Numbered from the stretch's first letter, positions 45,006 through 54,702 are shown. The stretch: 64,000 nt of DNA from Devosia equisanguinis (GCF_900631955.1 NZ_UZWD01000030.1:1-64000); one strand, 5' to 3'. Numbers and translations are program-made. Notes: a model not told the origin generated them from the letters alone.

Positions 45006-46190
45006 TCAGCGAGTGGCCGAGAGAAAGGCTTCCGCCAGATCGCCGACGCGATCTTCGGGAATGCCGGCGACATTGATGCGACTATCGCCCGTCATATAGA
45101 CCCCGTTTGCGGCCTTGAGATGTTCGACGGCGTCATTTGTGAGACCCAGCAGCGAGAACATGCCGCGGTGGCCGGCGACGAAGTCGAAATCGGTCGAGTT
45201 CGAGCGCTCGCGGATAGCGGCGGACAGCTTCTCGCGCAGCGAGATCATGCGATTGCGCATCGCCGCCAGCTCGGTTTCCCACTCGGCGCGCAGGGCAGCA
45301 TCGTCGAGAATGGTGCGGATGATTTCGGCACCGTGATCAGGCGGCTGCGAATAGGCACCACGGATGATGTTGAGCAGCTGGCTGTTGGTCACCTCAGCCT
45401 GTTCGGCGTTGCGCGCGATCAGGATGGCGGCGCCGACGCGCTCGCGATAGAGGCCGAAATTCTTCGAGCCGGAAAAGGCGATCAGCGCTTCGGGCACCGA
45501 CGAGACGATCTTGCGGGTGCCATAGGCGTCCGGCTCGATGCCGTCGCCGAAACCGAGATAGGCCAGATCAATGAACGGCAGCGCGCCGGTGCGTACGAGG
45601 CTGGCGGCAACCTGGTCCCACTGGGCATCGGTGAGATTGGCGCCGGTCGGGTTATGGCAGCAGCCATGCAGCAGGACGACATCACCGGCGCCGAGCTTGT
45701 CGAGGGCGGCCAGCATCTCATCGAACTTCACGCCACGGGTGGCGGCATCGAAATAGGGATAGGTGGCGACCTTTAGGCCGGAATTGATGGCGATGGGGTT
45801 ATGGTTGGCCCAGGTCGGGTCGGACACATAGACCGTGGCGCCGGGGCGAGCCCGGTTGATGAGCTGCATCAGGACCCAGAGCGAGCCGGTGCCGCCGGGG
45901 GCCTGGGCAATGCGAACGCGGGCACGATCGACGCTCTTGGCCAGCACCAGATCAAGCACGGCATTGCCATAACCCTTGTTACCGGCAATGCCGAGATAGG
46001 TCTTGGTCTTTTCGCTGGACAGAATCCGCTCTTCGGCCTTGCGCACCGAGGTCATGACCGGGGTCACGCCCTTTTCGTCTTTATAGACACCGACGCCGAG
46101 GTCGATCTTGGTGGGACGGGAATCGGCGGCGTATTCGCCCATGAGCGCAAGGATCTTGTCGCCAGGGGCCTTGGTGAGGGATTCGAACAT
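45006..46190 (-). CDS. Aspartate/aromatic amino acid aminotransferase (TyrB/AspC type)
   Basis: 394 aa, PLP fold type I. PLP Lys is in FSGSKNFGLYRERVG (about residue 247); HGCCHNPTGANL holds the Asn that contacts PLP, and a C-terminal Arg (DSRINVAGI) binds the substrate carboxylate. Enzyme exchanges amino groups between aspartate or Phe/Tyr and 2-oxo acids. The frame is open further upstream but ATG 46190 is the family start. Confidence 0.93.
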   Translation of the reverse strand: MFESLTKAPGDKILALMGEYAADSRPTKIDLGVGVYKDEKGVTPVMTSVRKAEERILSSEKTKTYLGIAGNKGYGNAVLDLVLAKSVDRARVRIAQAPGGTGSLWVLMQLINRARPGATVYVSDPTWANHNPIAINSGLKVATYPYFDAATRGVKFDEMLAALDKLGAGDVVLLHGCCHNPTGANLTDAQWDQVAASLVRTGALPFIDLAYLGFGDGIEPDAYGTRKIVSSVPEALIAFSGSKNFGLYRERVGAAILIARNAEQAEVTNSQLLNIIRGAYSQPPDHGAEIIRTILDDAALRAEWETELAAMRNRMISLREKLSAAIRERSNSTDFDFVAGHRGMFSLLGLTNDAVEHLKAANGVYMTGDSRINVAGIPEDRVGDLAEAFLSATR

Positions 46191-46274
46191 GATCTGGAGG
46201 TCCAGTGAGAAGGCGCGGTCTTTATAGGCCGGGTGGGAATATTTGCAATTGCCGGATGGCTCGGCAACCACCGA

Positions 46275-46346
46275 ATGTCATACCGGCAATGGCCGGGATC
46301 CATCAGGTGATCTCAGGATGGGCCCCGGCCTTTGCCGGGGTGACAT
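46275..46346. repeat. CCCCGGC/GCCGGGG family D repeat
   Basis: A GTCATACCGGCAATGGCCGGG-type hairpin and CCCCGGCCTTTGCCGGGGTGAC hairpin in the gap between the aminotransferase start and the etfA stop. Similar to 22005-22036. Confidence 0.6.
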
Positions 46347-46362
46347 CGAGATCGTTTCGGGA

Positions 46363-47286
46363 TCAGCGTTTCAGCCCCTGATTTTCCAGTTCAGCGATCA
46401 GCTGCGGGACAATCTCGAACAAATCGCCGATCAGCACGACATCGGCGATTTTCGCGATGGGGGCTTCGGCGTCGGTATTGATGGCGACGATCTTCTTGGC
46501 ACCCTGGATACCGGCCAGGTGCTGGAGGGCGCCCGAGATACCGACCGCGATGTAGAGGTCGGGCGCGATGATCTTGCCGGTCTGGCCGACTTGCCAGTCA
46601 TTTGGGGCGTAGCCGGCATCGACGGCCGCCCGGGTGGCGCCGACGGCGGCGCCGAGCGTCTTGCCCAGTTGCTCGATGAGCTTGAAGCCGTCAGCGGAGC
46701 CAACGGAGACGCCGCCACCGACCACGATCTGGGCGGTGGCGAGATCGGGGATGTCGCTCTCGGTGCGGTGAGCGGCGATGAAGCGGGCGGCGGAGGCCAC
46801 CGGGGTGCTCAGCGTCTCGACCGGCGCGGCATTGCCGCCGGAAGCGGGGCGGAAGGCGGAAGCGCGGATGGTGAGGACGTGGCGCGGCTGCGGGTCCGAA
46901 ACGGTTTCGAGCGCATTGCCGGCATAGATCGGACGCACGAAGCGGTTGGGGCTTTCGATGGCGACGATATCGGTCACCGGCTGGATATCGAGGCGGGCGG
47001 CGAGGCGCGGCATGACATCCTTGCCCAGCGTCGAGGCGGCGGCGACGAGATAGGTGTAGCTGGGCGCCAGGGTTTCGAGCAGGCCTGAAATAGCGTCGGC
47101 CATGGGTTCGGAGGCTGCGAGGAGCACTTTTTGCACGCCGGCAATGGCGGCGGCAGCCTGAGCAGCGGCGGCATCGCCCAGGACCAGCAGGTCGACGGCG
47201 CCGAGTTCGGCTGATGCGGCGACGATGCGGCCGGTGGCGGGAGACAGGGCGCCGTTGTCCACTTCGGCAAGAACCAGAACGCTCAT
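46363..47286 (-). CDS. etfA: Electron transfer flavoprotein alpha subunit
   Basis: 307 aa. The C-terminal FAD-binding signature is intact: [20 protein letters not shown] (about residues 247-266) and [19 protein letters not shown]. EtfA-EtfB passes electrons from acyl-CoA and amino-acid dehydrogenases to ETF-quinone oxidoreductase. Overlaps etfB stop by one base (TGATG), so coupled. Confidence 0.97.
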   Translation of the reverse strand: MSVLVLAEVDNGALSPATGRIVAASAELGAVDLLVLGDAAAAQAAAAIAGVQKVLLAASEPMADAISGLLETLAPSYTYLVAAASTLGKDVMPRLAARLDIQPVTDIVAIESPNRFVRPIYAGNALETVSDPQPRHVLTIRASAFRPASGGNAAPVETLSTPVASAARFIAAHRTESDIPDLATAQIVVGGGVSVGSADGFKLIEQLGKTLGAAVGATRAAVDAGYAPNDWQVGQTGKIIAPDLYIAVGISGALQHLAGIQGAKKIVAINTDAEAPIAKIADVVLIGDLFEIVPQLIAELENQGLKR

Positions 47287-48044
47287 CAGATCGCCTCCAT
47301 CGCGTTGATTTCGGCGGCGATCACCGCGGCCAGTTCGGAGACGGAGCCAAGGGTGCGGCCGGTGACGCGCTCGGCGGGGGGAGAAACCTTTTCCACGGCG
47401 AGGCGCGGGGTGAGATCGACACCGAAATCGGCGGCAGGGCGCACGGCCAGCGGCTTGGAGCGGGCCTTCATCACCATGGGCAAGGCGGCATTGCGCGGCG
47501 TATTGAGACGCAGATCGGCAGTGACGATGGCCGGGAGCGGCAGGTTGACAGTCTCGCGGCCATAATCGACTTCGCGGGTGACCTCGAGGCGGCCATCCCC
47601 GAGCTTGATCTCGGAGGCAAAAGTGGCCTGGGGACGATTGGTGAGAGCGGCGAGCATCTGGCCGACGTGATTGCTGTCGTCATCCACAGCCTGCTTGCCG
47701 AGCAGCACCAGATCGGGCTGTTCTTCTTCGACTACCTTGGCGAGGAGCTTGGCGATGGCGAGGGTTTCGAGCGATGCGTCGGTTTCGAGCAGAATGCCGC
47801 GCTGCGCGCCCATGGCCAAGGCCGTCAGAATCACGTCGTTGCTGGCTTTGGGGCCGATGGACACCACGACGATTTCGCTGGCCTGACCGGCTTCGGCAAG
47901 CTGCACGGCGGCCTCGACTGCATGCTTGCAGAAGGGGTTCATCGACATGCGCACGCCCGATGTCTCGACGCCCGAGCCATCCGGGCGGACACGAATGCGC
48001 ACGTTGTGATCGACCACGCGCTTCACCGCGACGAGAATTTTCAT
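47286..48044 (-). CDS. etfB: Electron transfer flavoprotein beta subunit
   Basis: 252 aa. Starts MKILVAVKRVVDHNVRIRV and has the family motif VTREVDYGRETVNLPLPAIV (about residue 170). Forms the ETF heterodimer with EtfA and binds AMP. First gene of the pair; the divergent M20 gene starts 221 bp away, and that gap should carry both promoters. Confidence 0.97.
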   Translation of the reverse strand: MKILVAVKRVVDHNVRIRVRPDGSGVETSGVRMSMNPFCKHAVEAAVQLAEAGQASEIVVVSIGPKASNDVILTALAMGAQRGILLETDASLETLAIAKLLAKVVEEEQPDLVLLGKQAVDDDSNHVGQMLAALTNRPQATFASEIKLGDGRLEVTREVDYGRETVNLPLPAIVTADLRLNTPRNAALPMVMKARSKPLAVRPAADFGVDLTPRLAVEKVSPPAERVTGRTLGSVSELAAVIAAEINAMEAI

Positions 48045-48265
48045 AAGCAGCTCCGTCAGGTTGGCGCTTCAATCGCAAAAAGGGGAAGTGCGGACAAGGC
48101 GCGCAGAGGGAATATCGGTTCGATTGCGCTGAATTTGTTGGAAAGGAGTACCGTGCGGCAGGTGCCGTAGCGGGCCGGCTCACGCGTTTGACATGCGCGC
48201 AAAGGTTGACGCCGCCGCTTAGGGCAGCGACATTGTCGCTTCATCCCAAATGCTTCGGACGTTTT

Positions 48266-49435
48266 ATGCCTGTCCTTAACCGTATTGCCGAGTTCCAGCC
48301 CGAAATCGCAGCCTGGCGTCGTGACCTGCACGCGCATCCCGAACTGCTGTTCGACGTGCACAGGACGGCAGGGATCGTGGCGGAGAAGCTGCGGGCCTTC
48401 GGCTGCGACGAAGTGGTGACGGGCCTTGGCCGCACTGGTGTTGTCGGCATCATCAATGGCCGCGGCAATAGCAGCAACCGCACCATCGGGTTGCGCGCCG
48501 ACATGGACGCGCTCTCGATCACCGAAAAGACCGGCGCCGCCTATGCATCGACTGTGGATGGCAAGATGCATGCCTGCGGCCATGACGGGCACACCGCCAT
48601 GTTGCTGGGCGCGGCGAAATATCTGGCCGAGACGCGCAATTTCGATGGCCGTGTCGCCGTGATCTTCCAGCCGGCCGAAGAGGGCGGTGGCGGCGGACGG
48701 GTGATGATCGAGGACGGGCTGATCGACCGCTTCGCCATCACCGAAGTCTATGGCATGCACAATTGGCCGGGGATGCCTGTGGGCCAGTTCGGTATCCGTA
48801 CCGGCGGCATCATGGCGGCGACTGACCGCTTCTATATCGACATCGAGGGACGTGGCGGCCATGCGGCGCGGCCGCAGCAGACCATCGACCCGATCATTGT
48901 CGCCGCGCAGATGGTGACGGCGCTGCAAACCATCGTGTCGCGCAATCTCGACCCGCTGGAAAGCGCGGTGTTGAGCGTGACCATGATCGAAGCGGGCGAG
49001 GCCGATAACGTGATCTCGCGCACCGCCAAGATCACCGGCACGGTGCGGACGCTCGATAGCGGCGTGCAGGATTTCATCGAGCAGCGCCTCGTCGAAATGG
49101 TGCCGCAGTTCGCCGACAGTTTTGGCGCGCGGGCCAGCATCCGCTATGTGCGCGGCTATCCGGTGACGGTCAACGCTCCCGAGCAGACGGCCTTTGCCGC
49201 CGATGTGGCGCGGGAAATCGTCGGCGCGGATCGCGTCGACGACGACACCGTGCCCTCAATGGGCGGGGAAGATTTTTCCTTCATGCTCAATGAGCGGCCG
49301 GGCGCCTATATCTTCATTGGCAACGGCGATTCCACCGAGCTGCACACCGATACCTATGACTTCAACGACGACGCCATTCCCGTCGGGGTCAGCTATTGGG
49401 CGCGACTGGCCGAGCGGGCTCTGCCGATCCGCTAG
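48266..49435 (+). CDS. M20-family amidohydrolase (hippurate hydrolase-like)
   Basis: 389 aa. Dinuclear metallopeptidase with metal ligands in GLRADMDAL, MHACGHDGHT and FQPAEEGGGGG; the bridging Glu in PAEEG and the final ligand in MGGEDFSFML are present. Family acts on N-acyl amino acids, hippurate or indole-acetyl conjugates. Start ATG 48266 (PVLNRIAEFQ) fits the family; the open frame begins earlier but lacks a site. Confidence 0.93.
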   Translation: MPVLNRIAEFQPEIAAWRRDLHAHPELLFDVHRTAGIVAEKLRAFGCDEVVTGLGRTGVVGIINGRGNSSNRTIGLRADMDALSITEKTGAAYASTVDGKMHACGHDGHTAMLLGAAKYLAETRNFDGRVAVIFQPAEEGGGGGRVMIEDGLIDRFAITEVYGMHNWPGMPVGQFGIRTGGIMAATDRFYIDIEGRGGHAARPQQTIDPIIVAAQMVTALQTIVSRNLDPLESAVLSVTMIEAGEADNVISRTAKITGTVRTLDSGVQDFIEQRLVEMVPQFADSFGARASIRYVRGYPVTVNAPEQTAFAADVAREIVGADRVDDDTVPSMGGEDFSFMLNERPGAYIFIGNGDSTELHTDTYDFNDDAIPVGVSYWARLAERALPIR

Positions 49436-49534
49436 CGTTCACGTTCTGGTTGATGCAGCTCCATCCCCCTGCCCTTGCGGGCTCTGAACTGTTCAGAAGG
49501 GTACATCTGTCCAGCGGAGAGATTTTAAGTGAAG

Positions 49535-49616
49535 AGGCCGGGGTGGGGGTGGTCCGGTGACCCGCTGATGGACCCCCTCCCTCAATCCCTCCCCTCAAGG
49601 GGGAGGGAGGCGAAAG
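49535..49616. repeat. Composite CCTCCC/GGGAGG repeat
   Basis: GGTGGGGGTGG then ACCCCCTCCCTC and CCTCCCCTCAAGGGGGAGG. Strongly similar to 53025-53070 (ACCCCCTCCCTCA core). The tail AGTTTGAAATGATCTAA at 49636-49652 also occurs at 9109-9125. Confidence 0.65.
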
Positions 49617-49717
49617 GACCCCGAGCTCAGCTCAGTTTGAAATGATCTAATCGACAGAGATTGACGCGATCGATCAATCTTTTATCGGCGCATCGATTGG
49701 GTTAGGGGAAGCCTGAC

Positions 49718-50794
49718 ATGGTTTCCCTCCCCTCCTCTTTCCACCGCTTACTGCCTTTCGCTTTTACCGTGGCCGTCTCCGCAATGGGCGGGGGCATTGC
49801 CCATGTTCTGGGCCTGCCGGCGGGGTGGCTGATGGGCGGGGCGCTGGCGGTGACCATTGCCGCCATGGCCGGACTGCCGGTCTCGCTTCCCGGACGATGG
49901 CGGGATGTGACCTTCGTGCTCATCGGCATGTCGATGGGCGCCAGCGTGGCGCCGGATTCGCTGTCGCTGCTGGCGAGCTGGCCGATCTCGCTGACCGCCT
50001 TGGCGCTGGAACTGGTTATCATCGTAGCGCTGACCGGCTGGATGCTGGTGCGCGTCTTCGGGCTCGATGTCGGCACGGCCTATCTCAGCTCATTTCCCGG
50101 TCATCTCTCCTTCGTCATGGGCATTGCCGCGACTGGAGTGGGCAATGCGCGGCAGATCGTCATCATCCAGGTGATCCGCATATTGATGCTGACCATCGCT
50201 GTGCCCATCGGCACGCTATTCCTGCCGATCGACCATTTCCCACCGCCACTGCCCAGCGACTTCCTGTCGCCGCTGCAAGTGCTGGTGCTGGCGGGGGCCT
50301 GTATTGCGGGCGGGCTGGTCTTCCTTTGGGCCAAAGTACCAGCGGGCATGGTGCTGGGTGCCATGGCAGTGGCGACAGGGGCGAAGCTGGCGGGGCTTTA
50401 CGAGGCGGCGATGCCGACCCCGCTTGTGACCATCACCTTCATCCTCACCGGAGCGCTGATCGGCTCGCGCTTTGTCGGCATCACCAGGGCGGAGTTTCTC
50501 GCAGCTGCCAAGGGCGGGCTGATCGCCACGGCGATGACCGTGGGGATCGTGACGCTGATGGCGCTGGGCGTGGCGCAATTGGTGGACATGCCATTCGGGC
50601 AGATCTGGCTGGGCCTGTCGCCCGGCGCGCTCGAAGGCATGGGCGCGCTGGGGATTGCGCTGGGCTACGATACCGCCTTCATCGCCGCGCATCATGTCAT
50701 TCGCCTCTTGATGCTGAGCTTTGCCATACCTCTGGTGGTCGTGCTGGTGCGGCGACAGGAAAAGCGGGCACAGGACCGCCGCAATTCGGCGTAA
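49718..50794 (+). CDS. AbrB-family (AbrB duplication) membrane transporter
   Basis: 358 aa, about ten transmembrane helices in two repeats with the AbrB duplication pattern; motifs LPAGWLMGGALAVTIAAMAG in repeat 1 and SRFVGITRAEFLAAAKGG in repeat 2. Despite its name it is unrelated to AbrB transcription factors. Such proteins are proposed regulators/transporters next to ammonia monooxygenase; here substrate unknown. A small secreted protein gene follows 24 bp downstream. Confidence 0.88.
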   Translation: MVSLPSSFHRLLPFAFTVAVSAMGGGIAHVLGLPAGWLMGGALAVTIAAMAGLPVSLPGRWRDVTFVLIGMSMGASVAPDSLSLLASWPISLTALALELVIIVALTGWMLVRVFGLDVGTAYLSSFPGHLSFVMGIAATGVGNARQIVIIQVIRILMLTIAVPIGTLFLPIDHFPPPLPSDFLSPLQVLVLAGACIAGGLVFLWAKVPAGMVLGAMAVATGAKLAGLYEAAMPTPLVTITFILTGALIGSRFVGITRAEFLAAAKGGLIATAMTVGIVTLMALGVAQLVDMPFGQIWLGLSPGALEGMGALGIALGYDTAFIAAHHVIRLLMLSFAIPLVVVLVRRQEKRAQDRRNSA

Positions 50795-50818
50795 GCTGCA
50801 AGCAAAAGGAGAGCCGAA

Positions 50819-51118
50819 ATGATGATGCGCATTCTTTCCGCCGTGGCGCTATGCTTGGCCCTGACCGGCGCGACGCAGGCAGCGGCGAGCTGCTATGTAA
50901 ATCGGCCGGGAGTGGATATCTCCTTCGGCGTCAAGGTCGGCGGCACGTTCACCGAGGCGGACCGCAATGAATTCTACATGCTGCGATTGCGCGGCATGGG
51001 CGTCGATGCGACCAGCGTCGAAATGTGGGGCGGCTGCGTCCGCGCCTTCGTGCGCAAGCCTGGCGGTGGCGAGGAAATGCAGCTGTTCCACCCGCAAAGC
51101 CTCGAGCGTGTCGGCTGA
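50819..51118 (+). CDS. Small secreted hypothetical protein
   Basis: 99 aa. Signal peptide RILSAVALCLALTGATQA with likely cleavage before ASCY. The mature part has two Cys (SCYVNRPG and GGCVRAFV) that could form a disulfide, and a conserved-looking middle (VGGTFTEADRNEFYMLRLRG). No family recognised. 24 bp behind the AbrB-family gene and on the same strand, so probably cotranscribed. Confidence 0.8.
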   Translation: MMMRILSAVALCLALTGATQAAASCYVNRPGVDISFGVKVGGTFTEADRNEFYMLRLRGMGVDATSVEMWGGCVRAFVRKPGGGEEMQLFHPQSLERVG

Positions 51119-51133
51119 GATTCAGACGAACCG

Positions 51134-51952
51134 CTAGCCTGCCTTGGCGATGACGGTCTGGCTGATCTCGCCGACCGGAACCGTGCGCAGGGGACGGGCG
51201 CTGTCGGCATCGAGCCCAACGGCCAGTCGTACATGGGCTTCGACGGGGCAAATCTGCAGGCGTGGATCGAAGCCGATCCAGCCCAGCCCCTCGTCATAGG
51301 CCTCGGCCCAGGCGTGTAGACCCGGTTCGAGCCCCTCCCCTTCCAGCACATAGCCGGTGACGTAGCGCGCCGGGATATCGAGCGCGCGGGCGGCACCGAT
51401 GAAGCTATGAGCATAGTCCGGCACCGATGGCAGCGGCTTGGGCGCGGGCGCATCAGCGTCCTGGCTCTGGGTTTGGGACTGTTCGCCGGTGGCCTGCATC
51501 TGGGTCGGCGCGGTTTCAGGATCGGGTAGGCCAAGGGTTTCCCCCACACGCGCCATCAGCGCGTGCAGCATGTCGATCCGGCTCTCCTTGGCACTGCGAA
51601 ACTTGCCATAGAGCGTGACCGGCGCCTTGGTCAGCGGAGTGACGCGTTTGTAGAGTGCGGGCACCGGTTCGCCGGACGGTTTGCCGAGCACGCCATGGGT
51701 GTCGCGCGTGGTGACAATGCCGCGCGCCCGAAGGACGATATCGCCCTCAGGGCGGCTTTGATTCACCAGATGCACCTGATTGGCATAGGCATCCTGGAAG
51801 CGGCCGGCATTGCCGATCCCCGCCACCTCGACGCTCCAGCTGTCGACGGACTGAGTGGGGCCACTGGACGGTGTGAGCAGGAGGTGCAGCACGGCCTGGC
51901 CGATGCCGGGCGGCAGGGTCAGGTTCAGCGTGTGGTCGATTTCGATACGCAT
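51134..51952 (-). CDS. Transglutaminase-like protein with catalytic Cys replaced
   Basis: 272 aa, N-terminal bacterial transglutaminase-like domain (about 1-85), then the core. Family consensus GVCxDFAH is SVPDYAHSF here (Cys to Pro, about residue 177), while the His (LEPGLHAWAEAY) and Asp (GWIGFDP) of the triad are present. Thiol chemistry is therefore not expected. It is the last gene of a three-gene operon with alpha-E and ATP-grasp genes; such operons are predicted to make peptide-like modifications, and can include inactive transglutaminases. Starts 3 bases after the alpha-E stop. Confidence 0.9.
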   Translation of the reverse strand: MRIEIDHTLNLTLPPGIGQAVLHLLLTPSSGPTQSVDSWSVEVAGIGNAGRFQDAYANQVHLVNQSRPEGDIVLRARGIVTTRDTHGVLGKPSGEPVPALYKRVTPLTKAPVTLYGKFRSAKESRIDMLHALMARVGETLGLPDPETAPTQMQATGEQSQTQSQDADAPAPKPLPSVPDYAHSFIGAARALDIPARYVTGYVLEGEGLEPGLHAWAEAYDEGLGWIGFDPRLQICPVEAHVRLAVGLDADSARPLRTVPVGEISQTVIAKAG

Positions 51953-51955
51953 GGC

Positions 51956-52906
51956 TCAGTAGAAATTGTAGCTTTTCGACAAGGCGTCGGTGACCCGGTT
52001 ATTGCGCGAGATGAACTCGTTGAGGAACTCGTGCAGGCCGTGGGTGAAAATGGTCTCCATATTGGTGTCTTCCACCATGGCCAGGAGATCGGCTGCCGCG
52101 TCGTGGCAGCATTCCTTGCGGCCGTAGAATTCGGACAGCATGTCGAGATTTTGCTGCACGAAGCGGGCGCAGAAAATCAGCGAACGCGGCATTTCCGGCC
52201 TGAGGATCAGGAAATCGGCGATGTTATGAGCCTTGTAGCGGTCGTGGTAGACGTGTCGATAGGCCCGGTGGGCCGAGGCGGCGCGCAGGATCAGCGTCCA
52301 TTGCTGGATGTCGATTTCGCCCCCCACCAACGTCGAGCGCGGCAAGAGGACATAGTATTTCATGTCGAGAATGCGGGCGGTATTGTCAGCCCGTTCGACA
52401 AAATTGCCGGCCTGCAGGAAAGCGAAACCATCGTCCCGCAGGATGGTGCCCAGGAGGGCACCGCGGAATTCATGGCTGCGCTGTTTGACCCATTGCAACA
52501 GGCCCAAGAGCTTTGCGCCCCGCACATCGCGCGGCTTGATCTGGGAATATTCGAGCCAGGCCCCGTTCATGCTTTCCCACATGTCGGTGGTGATGGCGGT
52601 ACGGACCGAGCGGGCATTGGTACGCGCGGCCTCGAGGCACGAATAGACCGAGGAGGAATTGTCGGGGTCGAACATCATGTAATGGGCGACGCTGTCGACA
52701 TCGGCCACGTCATGCTTGGCGGAGAAGCCCTCATCGACCTCGGCGGCCTGCATCATCGAGATCAGATGCTCGCTGGACCCACCTTCGCGGCGGCTGGTGA
52801 GGCTCATGCGGTAGCCCACCTCAAGCAGGCGCGCCATGTTTTCGGCGCGCTCGACATAGCGGGAGAGCCAGAACAGGTTCTGTGCGGTGCGTCCGAGCAT
52901 TCTCAT
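51956..52906 (-). CDS. Alpha-E domain protein (DUF403)
   Basis: 316 aa, all-helical. Typical beginning RMLGRTAQNLFWLSRYVERA with NMARLLEVGYR; C-terminal FVQQNLDMLSEFYGR. Function unknown; it always accompanies the circularly permuted ATP-grasp protein. Middle gene of the operon; 3 bases before the transglutaminase-like gene. The ATP-grasp gene is 211 bp upstream, a gap filled by palindromic repeats. Confidence 0.94.
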   Translation of the reverse strand: MRMLGRTAQNLFWLSRYVERAENMARLLEVGYRMSLTSRREGGSSEHLISMMQAAEVDEGFSAKHDVADVDSVAHYMMFDPDNSSSVYSCLEAARTNARSVRTAITTDMWESMNGAWLEYSQIKPRDVRGAKLLGLLQWVKQRSHEFRGALLGTILRDDGFAFLQAGNFVERADNTARILDMKYYVLLPRSTLVGGEIDIQQWTLILRAASAHRAYRHVYHDRYKAHNIADFLILRPEMPRSLIFCARFVQQNLDMLSEFYGRKECCHDAAADLLAMVEDTNMETIFTHGLHEFLNEFISRNNRVTDALSKSYNFY

Positions 52907-52939
52907 GGGGAGACACTCCCGGTGATCAACTCGGAGGGC

Positions 52940-53075
52940 ATGCCCGCCCTCCCCCTTGAGGGGAGGGTAGCGAACCTAGCCGCCAGGCTTAGCGAAGCTG
53001 CGGAGGGGGTGCTCCTGTGATTCACAGAACGACCCCCTCCCTCATTCCCTCCCCTCAAGGGGGAGGGAGGCGATA
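52940..53075. repeat. Paired CCTCCCC repeats within the ATP-grasp operon
   Basis: First hairpin CCTCCCCCTTGAGGGGAGGG (52948-52967), then GGAGGGGGTGCTC, and last ACCCCCTCCCTCA with CCCCTCAAGGGGGAGGG (53034-53070). The copy separates ATP-grasp and alpha-E genes. Related to 49535-49616. Confidence 0.7.
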
Positions 53076-53117
53076 GAGCCGACACCGGCGAGTGAGGCAA
53101 AAGCTGAAAAACCATCA

Positions 53118-54539
53118 TCAATCTTCCAGCACCCAGGTGTCCTTGGTGCCGCCGCCCTGGGAGGAGTTGACCACCAGCGAGCCTTTTTTCAGCGCTACGC
53201 GGGTGAGGCCGCCGGGGGTGATGCGCACTTCGTCGCCGACCAGCACATAGGGGCGCAGATCGACATGGCGCGGGGCGACGTCACCGTTGATATGGGTGGG
53301 ACAGGTGGAGAGATTAAGCGTCGGCTGGACGATGTAATTGTCCGGGCGGGCCTCGATCTTCTTCTTGAACTCGGCGTGCTGGGCCTTGGTGGAGGTTGGC
53401 CCCACCATCATGCCGTAGCCGCCCGAGCCGTGCACTTCCTTGACCACCAGGTCATGGATGTTCTCGAGCACCCATTTGCGCTGCTCCTCATCGGTGCAGT
53501 TATAGGTAGGCACGTTGCTAAGCAGCGCCTTTTCACCGAGATAGAACTCGATGATCTCGGGCACATAGGTGTAGACGGCCTTGTCGTCGGCAATGCCGGT
53601 GCCCGGCGCGTTGACCAGGGTGACATTGCCGGCGCGGTAGGCGTCGAAGAGGCCGGGCACGCCGAGCATGGAATCGGGCCGGAAGGTCAGCGGGTCGAGA
53701 TAGTCATCATCGATGCGGCGATAGATGACATCGACGCGCTCCGGACCTGTCGTGGTGCGCATATAGACCTTGCCGCCATCAACGAAGAGATCGTGACCCT
53801 CGCAAAGCTGGGCACCCATCTGGTCGGCCAGGAAGGAATGCTCGAAATAGGCGGAATTGTAGATGCCCGGGGTGAGCACGGCGATATTGGGGGTGCCGCG
53901 CGAATTTTCCGGCGCGACGCTTTCTAGCGTGCGGCGCAGATTTTCCGGATAGGTTTCGACCGGAGCCACCTTGGTGCGCTGGAACAGGTCCGGCGCCAGG
54001 ATCATCATCGCTTCGCGGTCTTCCAGCATGTAGGAAACGCCGGAAGGGGTGCGCAGATTGTCCTCGAGCACATAGAATTCGTCGGGCCCGACGCGCACGA
54101 TATCGACGCCGATGATATGGGCATAAACGCCCTTGGCGGGCTCCAGCCCCATCATCTGCGGGCAGAAGGCTTCATTGTTCAAAATGAGCTTTTCCGGCAC
54201 CCGCCCGGCCTTGAGGATCTCCTGGCGGTGATAGATGTCGTACAGGAAGGCGTTGAGCGCCTTGACGCGCTGCTCGATCCCCTTGCTCAGCCGGCGCCAC
54301 TCATTGGCGGCAATGATCCGCGGGATCACGTCGAAGGGAATAACCTTCTCGGTGCCTTCCTCGGACCCGTAAACGGCAAAGGTGATGCCCAGCTTGCGGA
54401 AGATCGCCTCGGCGTCCGTCTGCATCAGCGCCAGGCCCTTATCCGGCTGTTCGGCCAACCACGCGCTCAAAGCGCGGTAAGGTTCGCGGACCGATCCGTC
54501 CGCGTTGTACATTTCGTCAAACGGCGTTTTGTCGCCCAT
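53118..54539 (-). CDS. Circularly permuted ATP-grasp protein (DUF404/DUF407)
   Basis: 473 aa. Family motifs: VIPRIIAANEWRRLSKGIEQ, NEAFCPQMMG, VLEDNLRTPSGVSYMLEDR (ATP-grasp half) and GSGGYGMMVG followed by SSQGGGTKDTWVLED at the C-terminus. The enzyme is predicted to ligate a peptide or amino acid using ATP; substrate unknown. ATG 54539 is chosen with GCGGAG upstream; an earlier open frame begins 13 codons before. First gene of the cluster with alpha-E and transglutaminase-like protein. Confidence 0.95.
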   Translation of the reverse strand: MGDKTPFDEMYNADGSVREPYRALSAWLAEQPDKGLALMQTDAEAIFRKLGITFAVYGSEEGTEKVIPFDVIPRIIAANEWRRLSKGIEQRVKALNAFLYDIYHRQEILKAGRVPEKLILNNEAFCPQMMGLEPAKGVYAHIIGVDIVRVGPDEFYVLEDNLRTPSGVSYMLEDREAMMILAPDLFQRTKVAPVETYPENLRRTLESVAPENSRGTPNIAVLTPGIYNSAYFEHSFLADQMGAQLCEGHDLFVDGGKVYMRTTTGPERVDVIYRRIDDDYLDPLTFRPDSMLGVPGLFDAYRAGNVTLVNAPGTGIADDKAVYTYVPEIIEFYLGEKALLSNVPTYNCTDEEQRKWVLENIHDLVVKEVHGSGGYGMMVGPTSTKAQHAEFKKKIEARPDNYIVQPTLNLSTCPTHINGDVAPRHVDLRPYVLVGDEVRITPGGLTRVALKKGSLVVNSSQGGGTKDTWVLED

Positions 54540-54702
54540 TATGCTCCGCTTGAATAATACGGCTTTCCCATCGCCCAAACATTGCTACACGAATGTTCGC
54601 CGCCGTCCAGACGCTCAAAGCCTGGGCATGCCGCTTTTTCGTGCAGGTCTGACTTGCAGATCAAGCGCCGAACATGCTCTCATTCGCGCCATGTGATTTC
54701 CC

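Noticed and set aside
47214-48170. 318-aa plus-strand frame antisense to etfB
   Set aside because: EtfB is certain; the frame is a shadow.
49535-53075. CRISPR-like array from recurring C/G-rich words
   Set aside because: Copies are dispersed, differ in length and have no regular spacing or spacers.
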